Source: Litchfieldia stipae
GTDB lineage: Bacteria; Bacillota; Bacilli; Bacillales; Bacillaceae_L
Reading direction: 5' to 3'
Length of the DNA stretch: 64,000 nt
Assembly (NCBI RefSeq): GCF_014837155.1
Contig: NZ_JACYHA010000014.1
Span: forward strand, 1-64,000
Shown: positions 10,253-19,157 of the stretch, piece after piece
Numbering within the stretch: position 1 is the first letter of the stretch
Layout of the letters: each line of letters opens with the position of its first letter
Program-made: the position numbers and the translations under genes
The notes under the pieces: model-generated
The model's input: the letters and a program-made list of their open reading frames with translations, nothing else
The model's database searches: none
Told to the model about the DNA's origin: nothing

Positions 10253-10339
10253 TTATACGATAAAAAACCAATAGACAAGCCCCCAAATTAGACAAACAGA
10301 GAGAAGAACAAAAAACATGATCCAATTTGAAGATTTCAC
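10253..10339 (-). CDS. 28-aa membrane microprotein
   Basis: A GTG-initiated frame of 28 codons with GAGGTGATC five bases upstream encodes a peptide with a short polar N-terminus (KSSNW) followed by about 22 hydrophobic residues rich in Phe, Leu, Val and Trp, i.e. a single transmembrane helix. It ends at TAA. It sits between the ppiB terminator and the FMN riboswitch on the same strand as both. I do not recognise a family. The good ribosome binding site and clean hydrophobic pattern argue for a real gene, but the evidence is limited to that. Confidence 0.55.
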   Translation of the reverse strand: MKSSNWIMFFVLLSVCLIWGLVYWFFIV

Positions 10340-10361
10340 TTTTTGATCACCTCTTTCAACT

Positions 10362-10395
10362 TAAAAAGCACAACAAGCTTTAGCCTGCTGTGCTA
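10362..10395 (-). terminator. Terminator of ppiB
   Basis: On the minus strand AGCACAGCAGGC and GCTTGTTGTGCT form a stem-loop followed by TTTTTAA. It lies about 15 bp after the ppiB stop. Confidence 0.7.
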
Positions 10396-10408
10396 AGGGA
10401 GAGATGTC

Positions 10409-10843
10409 TTATTCTTCCCAGACTTTTACTTCCTTCATTACATCACCTTGTTTAATACGTAATACTGAATCCATACCTTCTGTTACTTGTCCAAACACAG
10501 TATGTACTCCGTTAAGATGAGGTTGTGGCTCATGTACGATGAAGAATTGGCTACCACCTGTATCTTTTCCAGCGTGAGCCATAGAAAGAGATCCAGCTAC
10601 GTGCTTGTGAGGATTCCCTGCAGTTTCACACTTAATTGTATATCCTGGTCCACCAGTACCAGTTCCTGTTGGGCAACCACCTTGAGCAACAAATCCAGGA
10701 ATAACACGATGGAAGTTTAATCCATCATAAAATCCTTCTTTAGCTAGCTTTTCAAAGTTTGCAACCGTGCCAGGTGCTGCATCATCATATAGATCAATTA
10801 GAATTTTTTCTCCGTTTTCGAATTCAATACTCGCTTTTTTCAT
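10409..10843 (-). CDS. ppiB: Peptidyl-prolyl cis-trans isomerase B (cyclophilin)
   Basis: Cytoplasmic cyclophilin that speeds proline isomerisation during folding. The 144-aa product has the cyclophilin core with [13 protein letters not shown] at about 42-54 (catalytic Arg in FHRV), GSLSMAHAG and [15 protein letters not shown]. The frame is open 21 codons upstream, but ATG at 10843 is chosen because GGAGGTTTCAC precedes it and because it gives the standard length. The gene is monocistronic and divergent from ypuA. Confidence 0.95.
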   Translation of the reverse strand: MKKASIEFENGEKILIDLYDDAAPGTVANFEKLAKEGFYDGLNFHRVIPGFVAQGGCPTGTGTGGPGYTIKCETAGNPHKHVAGSLSMAHAGKDTGGSQFFIVHEPQPHLNGVHTVFGQVTEGMDSVLRIKQGDVMKEVKVWEE

Positions 10844-11083
10844 GTGAAACCTCCAACAATTATATTCGTCAATATCATTGACCGTATTCATTCTACTATA
10901 ACTCAATTCAATATTCCAATCATGGCATCATTTTTTCGGACTATTTTTCTCTACTTTTACATTTTAACTATATTTGTCTATTAAAAACACGCTATAATAT
11001 CAACTAGTAGTATTCCAATGATGTTAAATGTGAATAACTAGTAAAAAAGCTGAATAAAACATTGTAAAAGGAGTCGATGTCAA

Positions 11084-11950
11084 TTGAAAAAATCATTCAT
11101 TATTTCATTTCTGCTTGCTCTAACACTTATTTTTCCATCTATTAGCTTTGCAGATGCAGCACCTGGCGATGTTATTATTACATTAGGGGAAAATTTGAGT
11201 GAAGAGGACAAACAAAAGATATTAACAGAAATGGATGCACCAGAGACCGCTGTAATCATAACAGTATCTAATGAAGAAGAGCATCAATATTTAGGTGATT
11301 ATATTCCAAAAGCAACGATTGGGACAAGAGCCCTATCTTCATCTGCAATTACAATTGGTGAACAAGATTCTGGTCTTGAAGTAACAGTTAATAATATCAC
11401 TAGGATAACTGAGGAAATGTACACGAACGCATTGATCACTGCTGGTGTCAAAGATGCTACTATCTATATTACTGCACCAATGCCAGTTAGTGGTACAGCA
11501 GCTCTTACGGGTATTATCAAAGCCTATGAATTATCTTCTGATGAAGCAATTCCTGAAGATGTAAAGCAGGTTGCGAATGAAGAAATGGTTACAACATCAG
11601 AACTCGGAGATACCATTGGAGCTGACAAGGCTGCTGCTTTAATCGCAAAAATCAAAGATGAAGTGGCCAAAAATGCACCAGAGACTGATGCAGATCTAAG
11701 AGCTATTATTGAAAATGCTGCAAAGGAACTTGGTATTACACTATCAGATGCTGATATACAAAGATTAATTGATCTATTTAATAAAATGAAAGAACTGAAT
11801 ATCGATTGGAATCAAGTGGGAGAACAATTAAACTTAGCGAAGGAAAAAGTGTTCAATTTTCTAGAATCAGAAGAAGGACAGACCTTTCTTGATAAGTTTA
11901 AAGATTTCTTTATTAGCTTGATTGACGCAATCAAAGCAATCTTTAGCTAA
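11084..11950 (+). CDS. ypuA: Secreted DUF1002 protein YpuA
   Basis: A 288-aa exported protein of the DUF1002 family, whose function is unknown. Residues 1-24 form a Sec signal peptide with likely cleavage after SFA. The mature part contains the family segments TIGTRALSSSAIT (about 76-88) and TAPMPVSGTAALTGI (about 133-147), then a helical C-terminal half. The start is TTG preceded by AAAGGAG at 10 bp; an ATG seven bases upstream is in another frame. It is divergent from ppiB and convergent with lysA. Confidence 0.88.
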   Translation: MKKSFIISFLLALTLIFPSISFADAAPGDVIITLGENLSEEDKQKILTEMDAPETAVIITVSNEEEHQYLGDYIPKATIGTRALSSSAITIGEQDSGLEVTVNNITRITEEMYTNALITAGVKDATIYITAPMPVSGTAALTGIIKAYELSSDEAIPEDVKQVANEEMVTTSELGDTIGADKAAALIAKIKDEVAKNAPETDADLRAIIENAAKELGITLSDADIQRLIDLFNKMKELNIDWNQVGEQLNLAKEKVFNFLESEEGQTFLDKFKDFFISLIDAIKAIFS

Positions 11951-11994
11951 AAAAATAAAGTGAAGAGGAATAAACCTCTTCACTTTATTTTTTT
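11950..11994. terminator. Bidirectional terminator between ypuA and lysA
   Basis: A perfect stem (AAAGTGAAGAGG and complement) flanked by A7 and T7 lies between the convergent genes and overlaps the last codons of lysA. It should work in both directions. Confidence 0.9.
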
Positions 11995-13304
11995 ACATTG
12001 GATTTAAGTGGCATATCTAATCGTACAATATCTTCAAAGCTTTCACGCTTCACAACCAATTGATCCTCACCATTCTCAATAAAAACAACTGGTGGACGAG
12101 GAATACGATTATAATTATTCGCCATTGAATACCCATATGCACCAGTACAAAATACCGCTAATACATCTGCTGAATTTGATTTCGGCAGTGGTAAATCCCA
12201 TATCAACATGTCCCCAGACTCACAGCATTTACCTGCGATTGATACCGTTTCTTCTACTTCATCATACACACGATTGGCAAGGACTGCTTCATATTTAGCT
12301 TGATATAATGCAGGTCTAATATTATCGTTCATGCCTCCATCAATCGCCACATAATTGCGGATATTTGGCACTTCTTTTCTTGATCCAACTGAGTACAAGG
12401 TTGTCCCTGCATCTCCAACCAAGGAACGACCTGGCTCTATCCAAATTTCTGGTACATCAATATTCATCTCTGCAGATTGCTTCTTTACTTCCCCAATGAT
12501 TTCTTCAACATAGCGTGATACAGGAATCGGGTCATCTTCTTGGGTATATCGAATCCCAAACCCTCCACCTAGATTTAGAACCTCTGGAATATAGTGATGA
12601 GCTTCTTTCCAATCACGTAATTTTCCAAACATTTTCTTTACAGCTAGAATAAATCCAGTAGTCTCAAAGATTTGAGATCCTATATGACAATGAATTCCTA
12701 GCAATGAAACACCCGTTAATGAGAGAACAGTTTCAACAGCAGTGTCAGCTTGTCCATTTTCTAACCCGAAGCCAAATTTAGAGTCTTCTTGCCCAGTTAG
12801 AATATAATCGTGAGTGTGCGCTTCAATTCCTGGCGTTACTCTTAATAGAATCGGAGTTTTCACTTGATGCTTGTTACTAATTTCATCTAAAAGTGCAAGC
12901 TCATAGAAATTATCTACAACAATACAACCTATTTTGTGCTTAATTGCCATTTCAAGTTCTTCGTAGCTTTTGTTATTCCCATGAAAATGAATTCTCTCTA
13001 CTGGGAATCCCGCCTGTAGTGCTGTATATAATTCTCCACCAGATACAACATCTAGTGACAAGCCTTCTTCTTCAACAAGTTGAATCATTGCTACTGTGGA
13101 GAAGGCTTTACTAGCATAAGCAACCTGAGCTTTAATTCCTAAATGGACAAAAGTGTCTCGAAAGCTTTTCGCTCTTTCACGAATCAATGCAGTATCATAT
13201 ACGTATAGAGGAGTCCCATATTTTTTTGTTAATTCAATCGTATCAACCCCACCTATTTCTAAATGTCCTTGATCATTGACACGACTAGTTCCATGTAGAT
13301 ACAT
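11985..13304 (-). CDS. lysA: Diaminopimelate decarboxylase
   Basis: Decarboxylates meso-diaminopimelate to L-lysine, the last step of lysine synthesis, with pyridoxal phosphate. The 439-aa protein has the PLP lysine Lys66 (VAYASKAF), HIGSQ near 207-211, the glycine loop GGGFG at 246-250, EPGRSLVGDAG at 290-300, and the active-site CESGD at 361-365. Length and all key residues are standard for fold-type III decarboxylases. In Bacillus it follows spoVAF, but terminators on both sides indicate a separate transcript here. Confidence 0.97.
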   Translation of the reverse strand: MYLHGTSRVNDQGHLEIGGVDTIELTKKYGTPLYVYDTALIRERAKSFRDTFVHLGIKAQVAYASKAFSTVAMIQLVEEEGLSLDVVSGGELYTALQAGFPVERIHFHGNNKSYEELEMAIKHKIGCIVVDNFYELALLDEISNKHQVKTPILLRVTPGIEAHTHDYILTGQEDSKFGFGLENGQADTAVETVLSLTGVSLLGIHCHIGSQIFETTGFILAVKKMFGKLRDWKEAHHYIPEVLNLGGGFGIRYTQEDDPIPVSRYVEEIIGEVKKQSAEMNIDVPEIWIEPGRSLVGDAGTTLYSVGSRKEVPNIRNYVAIDGGMNDNIRPALYQAKYEAVLANRVYDEVEETVSIAGKCCESGDMLIWDLPLPKSNSADVLAVFCTGAYGYSMANNYNRIPRPPVVFIENGEDQLVVKRESFEDIVRLDMPLKSNVKK

Positions 13305-13326
13305 TATCCGTTCCCTCTTTTCATCT

Positions 13327-13362
13327 AAAAAAAAGACAGCTTGGCTCTAAACCAGTAGCTGT
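13327..13362 (-). terminator. Terminator of the spoVA operon
   Basis: On the minus strand ACAGCT with an internal TGG pairs with CCA and AGCTGT, followed by CTTTTTTTT. It ends the spoVA transcript about 95 bp after spoVAF. Confidence 0.8.
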
Positions 13363-13455
13363 TTTTTATCTATATCTTCGACTTCTAAGTTACAGCTATA
13401 TAGAGATTAAAATACCATAACCTAAACAATCATGCAATGATTCAATCGTTTATTA

Positions 13456-14934
13456 TTATTTATGTTTTTTAAAAGGATTTTGTGGGTGCACAATGCTAGG
13501 TCTTAATCTTTGACCTGGAACGGAAGAACGAATGATAATTTCCCATAATGCCTTCCCATTAAATGGGAGGAATGGCCATAGGTATGGGGTATTAAGCGAT
13601 CTAATGCTTGCTAATAGGAGAAAATAGACTGTAGCTCCGATTACAAAACCAGGCAGTTTAAAAATAGCTACTGCAATTAATAATATCAGTCTGGCCATTT
13701 TATTAGCAGCACTTAATTCATAGCTTGGTGTAGCAAAGGTACCAATCGCAGCCACTGCAACATACATAATTACTTCTGGTACAAATAAACCAACATCAAT
13801 AGCAATTTGACCAATTAACGCAGCCGCAATTAACCCCATTGCCGTTGATAAAGGTGTCGGAGTATGAATAGCAGCCATCCTTAAAAATTCAATCCCCATA
13901 TCCGCAAGGAATATTTGAACCACCAATGGAATATTCCCTTTTTCACTTGGCCCTATGAAATCTAATGCTTTAGGCAATAAATCTGGTTCTAATACAAACA
14001 AAAACCAAAGTGGTAGTAAATAGATCGATGCTATTATTCCTAAAAATCGAACCCATCTTAAAAACGTTCCAACAGATGGTGCTTGCCGGTACTCCTCTGC
14101 ATGCTGCACATGATGAAACATAGTAGTCGGTGTGATAATGACACTTGGCGACGTGTCAACCGTAATAATTACGTGTCCTTCTAATAAATGATTAGCAGCC
14201 ACATCTGGACGTTCTGTATACCTTACTAGTGGATATGGATTATACCCTTGTTTAACTAAAAATTCCTCGATGGTTTTATCAGCCATTGTTAGTCCATCGA
14301 CTTCTATTGCATTCAATTCATCTCTTATTTTTTCAACTAATGCTGGGTTAGCCACATCCTTAACATAGGAAATGCATACATCAGTTTTTGACCTTTCCCC
14401 AATCTGGATAATTTCATTTCTTAATCTTTCATCTCTTATCCTTCTTCTCGTAAGGGCAACATTCACAACAATGTTTTCAGTGTAGCCATCTCTTGCGCCC
14501 CTAATCACTTTTTCAGTATCAGGTTCTTCTGGATTCCGTCCAGGATAACTTCTTACATCAACTGCTAATCCTGTATCTTCGCTCTCAATTAGAATTATGA
14601 TTAGCCCAGATAATAATTTATCAACAGCTTCATCAAGATTTTTCACTGTTGAGACCTGCTGGTGAACCATCCGATTTTCAATAATTTCAATCGCTTGATT
14701 TGTTAGTTTTTCCTTATCATTTGTATTTACTAGTTCTTTTAATAACTGAATAATAAAGTTTGTATCACATAACCCATTCAAATAATATAAATGAAGTTGT
14801 TTTTTTTGGATTTTAATCTTTCTTACTCCAATATCAAAGCTTCCTGTCCCAATTTCAACATGCTCTTTAAAGAATTGCTCGTTTACCTGAATATCTGCAG
14901 ATATAGGTGTTTTATTTTGAGTGCTATTTATCAT
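13456..14934 (-). CDS. spoVAF: Stage V sporulation protein AF (GerA-family)
   Basis: A 492-aa membrane protein homologous to the A subunits of GerA-type germinant receptors. The N-terminal 250 residues are soluble and contain [22 protein letters not shown]-type sequence near 240; four to five transmembrane helices follow between about 285 and 450, and the C-terminus is basic. In B. subtilis SpoVAF modulates germination together with FigP/YqhR-type partners, not DPA transport itself. ATG at 14934 (AGGAG eight bases upstream) is preferred to a GTG three codons earlier. It overlaps spoVAEa by 11 bp and is last in the spoVA operon. Confidence 0.95.
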   Translation of the reverse strand: MINSTQNKTPISADIQVNEQFFKEHVEIGTGSFDIGVRKIKIQKKQLHLYYLNGLCDTNFIIQLLKELVNTNDKEKLTNQAIEIIENRMVHQQVSTVKNLDEAVDKLLSGLIIILIESEDTGLAVDVRSYPGRNPEEPDTEKVIRGARDGYTENIVVNVALTRRRIRDERLRNEIIQIGERSKTDVCISYVKDVANPALVEKIRDELNAIEVDGLTMADKTIEEFLVKQGYNPYPLVRYTERPDVAANHLLEGHVIITVDTSPSVIITPTTMFHHVQHAEEYRQAPSVGTFLRWVRFLGIIASIYLLPLWFLFVLEPDLLPKALDFIGPSEKGNIPLVVQIFLADMGIEFLRMAAIHTPTPLSTAMGLIAAALIGQIAIDVGLFVPEVIMYVAVAAIGTFATPSYELSAANKMARLILLIAVAIFKLPGFVIGATVYFLLLASIRSLNTPYLWPFLPFNGKALWEIIIRSSVPGQRLRPSIVHPQNPFKKHK

Positions 14935-15499
14935 AATACCCACTCCTTTCTAAAATCAACTCCACTGCTTTTTTAGTGATCGGAGACCCATTTTGAACAT
15001 GGTCCTTTCTTGCCATCTTTCCTATATCTCCTATTCCAACAATGATGGGGACCTCTAGCTCGTCCAAGCAATAGACCGTATCGCCATTAATTCGTCCAAT
15101 GTCAAATTCCTCAACACCACTTTTATCCACTCCAAAATGAGTCAGATTTCCAAATCGATCAATACTAACATCCACTCTTGCCCATTCATCCTGATGTGTT
15201 TTTGAAGCAACCGCAATGATTCCTAAGACTTCAATCCTTTTATCAGTAGCCACATACTTTAATGCAAGCTCACCTGCACCCTCTCCAATAAACCCGCTAT
15301 CATCAAACATAACGAATACTGGATCGTTTGGAGTTTGGAGGATTAATTTCACGATTTCTGGTCCAGATAGAGTTGTTGGATTGCCCTGTGTTTTCGAAAT
15401 ACATCTCCCACCAAATTCTGAAGCAATATATTCTATTGTCTTTAACGCATACTCATCTCCATCTGTAACAAGAATCACCTTTCTGCGGTCTTTTTTCAT
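14924..15499 (-). CDS. spoVAEa: Stage V sporulation protein AEa
   Basis: A 191-aa soluble protein without membrane segments, with an N-terminal [19 protein letters not shown]-type Rossmann-like segment typical of SpoVAEa. In B. subtilis it is not essential for dipicolinate uptake; its exact role is unclear. Two ATG codons in frame (15505 and 15499) are possible. The second has better Shine-Dalgarno spacing to AAAGG. The first would overlap the spoVAEb stop by one base. It is tightly packed between spoVAEb and spoVAF. Confidence 0.9.
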   Translation of the reverse strand: MKKDRRKVILVTDGDEYALKTIEYIASEFGGRCISKTQGNPTTLSGPEIVKLILQTPNDPVFVMFDDSGFIGEGAGELALKYVATDKRIEVLGIIAVASKTHQDEWARVDVSIDRFGNLTHFGVDKSGVEEFDIGRINGDTVYCLDELEVPIIVGIGDIGKMARKDHVQNGSPITKKAVELILERSGYYDK

Positions 15500-15504
15500 A
15501 CACA

Positions 15505-15855
15505 TTATCCTTTCGGTTTAAATAGTAAAGCGACGATAAATGCAAACAGAATAGCAGAGGAAATACCAGCAGATGTTAATTCGAAGATTCCAATTCCTAT
15601 TCCAATCAATCCATGCTCATCTGCTTGATGCATAGCTCCATGCAGTAATGAGTGTCCAAAGCTTGTAATAGGTACGGTTGCACCCGCACCAGCAAATTCA
15701 ATAAATTGATCATATATATCAAACCCATCAAGGATTGCTCCAACAACTACAAATGTGCTCATAACATGTGCTGGTGTAAGCTTTGCCACATCTAATAAGA
15801 TTTGTCCGATTACGCAAATGCCCCCACCAACTAAAAATGCAATTAAATATTCCAC
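15505..15855 (-). CDS. spoVAEb: Stage V sporulation protein AEb
   Basis: A 116-aa integral membrane protein with three to four hydrophobic helices. It is a paralogue of SpoVAC: both share the GxGGxxCVIGQ and [34 protein letters not shown] segments. SpoVAEb is part of the inner-membrane channel that moves Ca-dipicolinate into the forespore and out at germination. It lies between spoVAD and spoVAEa with minimal spacing. Confidence 0.94.
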   Translation of the reverse strand: MEYLIAFLVGGGICVIGQILLDVAKLTPAHVMSTFVVVGAILDGFDIYDQFIEFAGAGATVPITSFGHSLLHGAMHQADEHGLIGIGIGIFELTSAGISSAILFAFIVALLFKPKG

Positions 15856-15861
15856 TTCAGA

Positions 15862-16881
15862 TCATCCTTTTTCTATATTTGACCTTTCAAGTACAACTGC
15901 ATGTGCAATGGTTGGAATTGATTCTTTTTGCTGGATCATTGTCGGACTTAGTAATGCCCCCGTCGCAACTACAAGTACCCTCTTCAAATGTCCAAGAATT
16001 AATTGTTTCATAATATGACCATAAGTTACGACTGCTGAGCAAGCACAACCACTTCCACCAGCAAAGGTTTGTTGATCCTTTGAGTAAATCATCAACCCGC
16101 AATCATTATGTTTTGTTTCCAGATCATATCCTTCTTCAAGTAAAAGCTGTCTAACGATCGGACTCCCAATTCCAGATAAATCACCTGTTACAATCAGGTC
16201 ATAGTCTGAAGGACTCGTCCCAAGATCTTCAAAATGAGCCTTAATTGTATCCGCAGCAGCAGGTGCCATAGCTGACCCCATATCAAATGGGTTACTTACG
16301 CCTAAATCGTTTACTCGACCTATCGTCGCAGAAGTAATTTGCACTGGTCCCTCCTCTCTACTTACTAAGGCTGTACCCGCACCAGTCACTGTAAAAGTTG
16401 CTGTATTTGGTTTTTGTCCACCATATTCAGTAGGATATCGAAACTGCCTTTCAGCCGTTGCATTATGGCTACTTGTTGATGCGATGATTCTTTTTGCAAA
16501 ACCAGCCTCCACAAGAGCTGAACCAACAGCCAACGTTTCCATCGAGGTTGAACATGCCCCAAACATACATAAGAATGGAATGTTAGTATGTCTTGCCACA
16601 TAATTTGATGTCACATTTTGATTTAATAAATCGCCAGCTAAAAACAGATCAATATCAGTATAATTAAGGTTCACTTTTTCTAGACATGAAGTAACTGACT
16701 GTTCCATTAATCTTCGTTCAGCAAGCTCCCAGTTTTCCTCGCCGCAATGCAAATCCTTATGCGTTATATCAAATTGAAACCCTAGTGGTCCTTCTGCTTC
16801 TTTTGGTCCTACCGCAGTACCGACAGAGTTAATATAAATTGGATGCTCGTATTTCCAGGTTTGTTTTCCAATTAGCTTCAT
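15862..16881 (-). CDS. spoVAD: Stage V sporulation protein AD (DPA-binding)
   Basis: A 339-aa soluble protein with the thiolase/ketoacyl-synthase fold. In B. subtilis SpoVAD binds dipicolinic acid directly and is needed for DPA uptake by the forespore. The family segments GPEKEAEGPLG-like (about 25-33), FGACSTSMETLAVG (about 107-120) and GGSGCACSAVVTYG (about 277-290) are present. It sits centrally in the operon between spoVAC and spoVAEb. Length is normal. Confidence 0.96.
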   Translation of the reverse strand: MKLIGKQTWKYEHPIYINSVGTAVGPKEAEGPLGFQFDITHKDLHCGEENWELAERRLMEQSVTSCLEKVNLNYTDIDLFLAGDLLNQNVTSNYVARHTNIPFLCMFGACSTSMETLAVGSALVEAGFAKRIIASTSSHNATAERQFRYPTEYGGQKPNTATFTVTGAGTALVSREEGPVQITSATIGRVNDLGVSNPFDMGSAMAPAAADTIKAHFEDLGTSPSDYDLIVTGDLSGIGSPIVRQLLLEEGYDLETKHNDCGLMIYSKDQQTFAGGSGCACSAVVTYGHIMKQLILGHLKRVLVVATGALLSPTMIQQKESIPTIAHAVVLERSNIEKG

Positions 16882-16901
16882 TTCTCATCTTCCTCTCATT
16901 T

Positions 16902-17354
16902 CTATAATGCGAGGTGAATTAAGTATCGAATGAGTCCGACAACATATGTCGCCACTACACCAAATACAAGTACACTTCCGGCTAATTTAAACATATTTGT
17001 AGCAATACCAAGAACTATCCCTTCGCTTTTATGCTCAAGTGCTGCACTTGTCATTGAATTTGCAAAACCTGTAACTGGCACGGCAGAACCCGCTCCTGCA
17101 AATTGGCCGATTTTATCATAAACACCCAGTCCCGTGAGAATTGATGCAATTAATATCAATGTTGCTACTGTCGGATTTGCGACTGTTTTTTCAGTAAAGT
17201 TAAAGACATTCATATAGAGATTTTGAATACCTTGACCAATAACACAAATGAACCCTCCAACCACAAAAGCCTTCACACAGTTTACGAATAGCGGTTGTTT
17301 AGGCTGGAATTGTTTAATCTTATTTAGATAATCTTCTTTTAATCGATCAGCCAC
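16902..17354 (-). CDS. spoVAC: Stage V sporulation protein AC
   Basis: A 150-aa membrane protein with four hydrophobic helices. SpoVAC is a mechanosensitive channel component of the spore inner membrane that releases Ca-DPA during germination. The motif CVIGQGIQNLY is near residue 38-48 and GAGSAVPVTGFANSM near 87-101, both shared with SpoVAEb. The N-terminus is cytoplasmic and charged. It follows spoVAB with about 30 bp between the genes. Confidence 0.95.
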   Translation of the reverse strand: MADRLKEDYLNKIKQFQPKQPLFVNCVKAFVVGGFICVIGQGIQNLYMNVFNFTEKTVANPTVATLILIASILTGLGVYDKIGQFAGAGSAVPVTGFANSMTSAALEHKSEGIVLGIATNMFKLAGSVLVFGVVATYVVGLIRYLIHLAL

Positions 17355-17384
17355 TTTATTTCCTCCCTATGAACGGAGTCTGAA

Positions 17385-17807
17385 TTAAAGATTCACATAA
17401 TATAACCAATGAAAGAGTGAACCTGCTACTTTCCCAAGTACGATGGCCATTAAAAGTGTTATAATTTTGTCTTCCACTCTTATTCGCTTTGCTAGTATTG
17501 GCCATACATTAAGTACCTCTGTTAATGCTGCAGCTAGCATTCCAACATAGATTCCACATGCTAATCCAATTGGAACAATGATAAATGCTGGTAAGGATAA
17601 CATCGAATCTGTTAGACTAAACCATCCACCTGCTAGGGCACCAAACACGACTCCCCATTCAATGAAGTGAATATATTTTCTAGTCTTTGTCAGTTGAGTT
17701 AGTCTCGGGATGATACCTAATACGGTTAAGAAAGCGACAAACCCTGCTCCAACAGCAAGTCCACTAGCTAATCCGATAAAAATGATAAAAAAGTATTTAA
17801 TGATCAT
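17385..17807 (-). CDS. spoVAB: Stage V sporulation protein AB
   Basis: A 140-aa protein made almost wholly of hydrophobic helices (about 5-30, 48-65, 72-95, 110-130), with glycine-rich SGLAVGAGFVAFL near the N-terminus. It is a membrane component of the SpoVA dipicolinate transport system; its individual role is not resolved. It overlaps spoVAA by 11 bp, so the two are translationally coupled. Confidence 0.94.
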   Translation of the reverse strand: MIIKYFFIIFIGLASGLAVGAGFVAFLTVLGIIPRLTQLTKTRKYIHFIEWGVVFGALAGGWFSLTDSMLSLPAFIIVPIGLACGIYVGMLAAALTEVLNVWPILAKRIRVEDKIITLLMAIVLGKVAGSLFHWLYYVNL

Positions 17808-18420
17808 CTACTTTTTTCGTACTTTCCTTATTTTCGTTAATAATTAAATAATTATCTAAATCTTGTTGATAATTAAACATCTCTACTTCTAGTGGACTTG
17901 GTTCTTCATTGATTCTTTTCTTGAAAATGTGATTAAAAAACAAAATCATCCCTAATCCCAACCCAATTGAATATGGGACTTGAAGTAAAAGTGGATGGTC
18001 TTGTTTCTCTCCGGTTATCAACTCATACATTTTCTGATGCACCTGTTGCATGCTCACATCCTCGTGAAAGTTCATAATCGTTAGTGCTGCACCAAAAAAC
18101 AATAAAAACCATATGGCGATAAAAAATATGAAAGGAAATTTCCTTTTTGTATAGACTATTTCTATTAATACTTGAGATGGTCCTAATGTTTGAATATCGG
18201 ATTCTGGATCAAAGGCTTTTATTTTCTGAATGACTAACATAATGTCGATAACAATAATTGTTTTATCTTGTAATGAAATCTGATAAATCGGGATGTTACG
18301 AATTTGCTTACTCTGATCTTCTCTGTCACAAATAATTTGAGCAATATCGCTTAATCTGACCATTTGATTAGGTTTAACTTGAATGCGGTGGCGCAAGCGT
18401 ACATAAATTGTCTTCTCCAT
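17797..18420 (-). CDS. spoVAA: Stage V sporulation protein AA
   Basis: A 207-aa protein with a soluble N-terminal domain of about 100 residues (opening EKTIYVRLRHRI) and two transmembrane helices near 100-120 and 145-165, then a hydrophilic tail. First gene of the spoVA operon, which is required for Ca-DPA movement in spores. ATG at 18420 is used because AGGGTG lies eight bases upstream and the B. subtilis protein starts at the equivalent Met; a GTG three codons earlier lacks usable spacing. A sigma-G-like promoter is just upstream. Confidence 0.93.
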   Translation of the reverse strand: MEKTIYVRLRHRIQVKPNQMVRLSDIAQIICDREDQSKQIRNIPIYQISLQDKTIIVIDIMLVIQKIKAFDPESDIQTLGPSQVLIEIVYTKRKFPFIFFIAIWFLLFFGAALTIMNFHEDVSMQQVHQKMYELITGEKQDHPLLLQVPYSIGLGLGMILFFNHIFKKRINEEPSPLEVEMFNYQQDLDNYLIINENKESTKKVDDH

Positions 18421-18457
18421 TACCTTCACACCCTACACATTGTTATCCTTGTACCTG

Positions 18458-18488
18458 TAGTATGGTATTTGCTACATTCTCTAATACA
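18458..18488 (-). promoter_or_regulatory. Sigma-G promoter of the spoVA operon
   Basis: On the minus strand TGTATTA (18482-18488) and CATACTA (18458-18464) are separated by 17 bp. Both boxes match the forespore sigma-G consensus (TGHATRH, CATWMTA) fully. It lies about 40 bp upstream of spoVAA, and the spoVA operon is a classic sigma-G target. Confidence 0.85.
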
Positions 18489-18516
18489 AACAACCCTCAA
18501 ACACCATTAATTACCA

Positions 18517-19150
18517 CGAAAAGCGGAGGAGGCCCGTTTACATCCATAGGATGCTGGAGCAACTGACGAGAGACCTTGGTCTCGACAGAAGTTGTGAAGC
18601 AGCCGTAGGATGTGGCTTCTGCAGCTGGACATCATCGAAAAGCGGAAGAAGCCCGTTTATCGGCGACAGGCATAAGACAGGCACTGACAGAAGGCGTTTT
18701 ATGCCTTCCGAAGTGACTGACTTATGACCCCGAGCCGATGGCTTCTGTAGCTAGACATCACCGAAAAGCGGAGGAAGCCCGTTTACATCCATAGGATGCT
18801 GGAGCAACTGACGAGAGACCTTGGTCTCGACAGAAGTTGTGAAGCAGCCGTAGGATGTGGCTTCTGCAGCTGGACATCATCGAAAAGCGGAAGAAGCCTG
18901 TTTATCGGCGACAGGCATAAGACAGGCGCTGACAGAAGGCGTTTTATGCCTTCCGAAGTGACTGACTTATGACCCCGAGCCGATGGCTTCTGTAGCTGGA
19001 CATCATCGAAAAGCGGAAGAAGCCCGTTTACATCCATAGGATGCTGGAGCAACTGACGAGAGACCTTGGTCTCGACAGAAGTTGTGAAGCAGCCGTAGGA
19101 TGTGGCTTCTGCAGCTAGACATCACCGAAAAGCGGAGGAAGCCCGTTTAC
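18517..19150. repeat. Tandem array of structured A/B repeat units
   Basis: Five full units and one partial stand head to tail: type A 18517-18635, type B 18636-18761, A 18762-18880, B 18881-19006, A 19007-19125, and a 25-bp remnant 19126-19150. A units are 119 bp, B units 126 bp. All begin CGAAAAGCGGARGAAGCCCG and end near GGCTTCTGYAGCTRGACATCA; the middles differ between A and B. Copies of the same type differ at only a few positions. Each unit folds into one long interrupted hairpin closed by GAAGCC/GGCTTC. No convincing gene lies in this stretch. B-type sequence (GACAGGCATAAGACAG, GACTTATGACC) resembles repeats that I recall from many Bacillaceae genomes. Confidence 0.9.
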
Positions 19151-19157
19151 AAAAAAA

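Noticed and set aside
18783-19052. 89-aa open frame in the repeat array
   Set aside because: Its translation only repeats the A and B units, has no ribosome binding site and contains internal duplications that follow the DNA repeat.
18517-19150. CRISPR array
   Set aside because: Units of 119 and 126 bp are tandem without unique spacers, and no cas genes are near.
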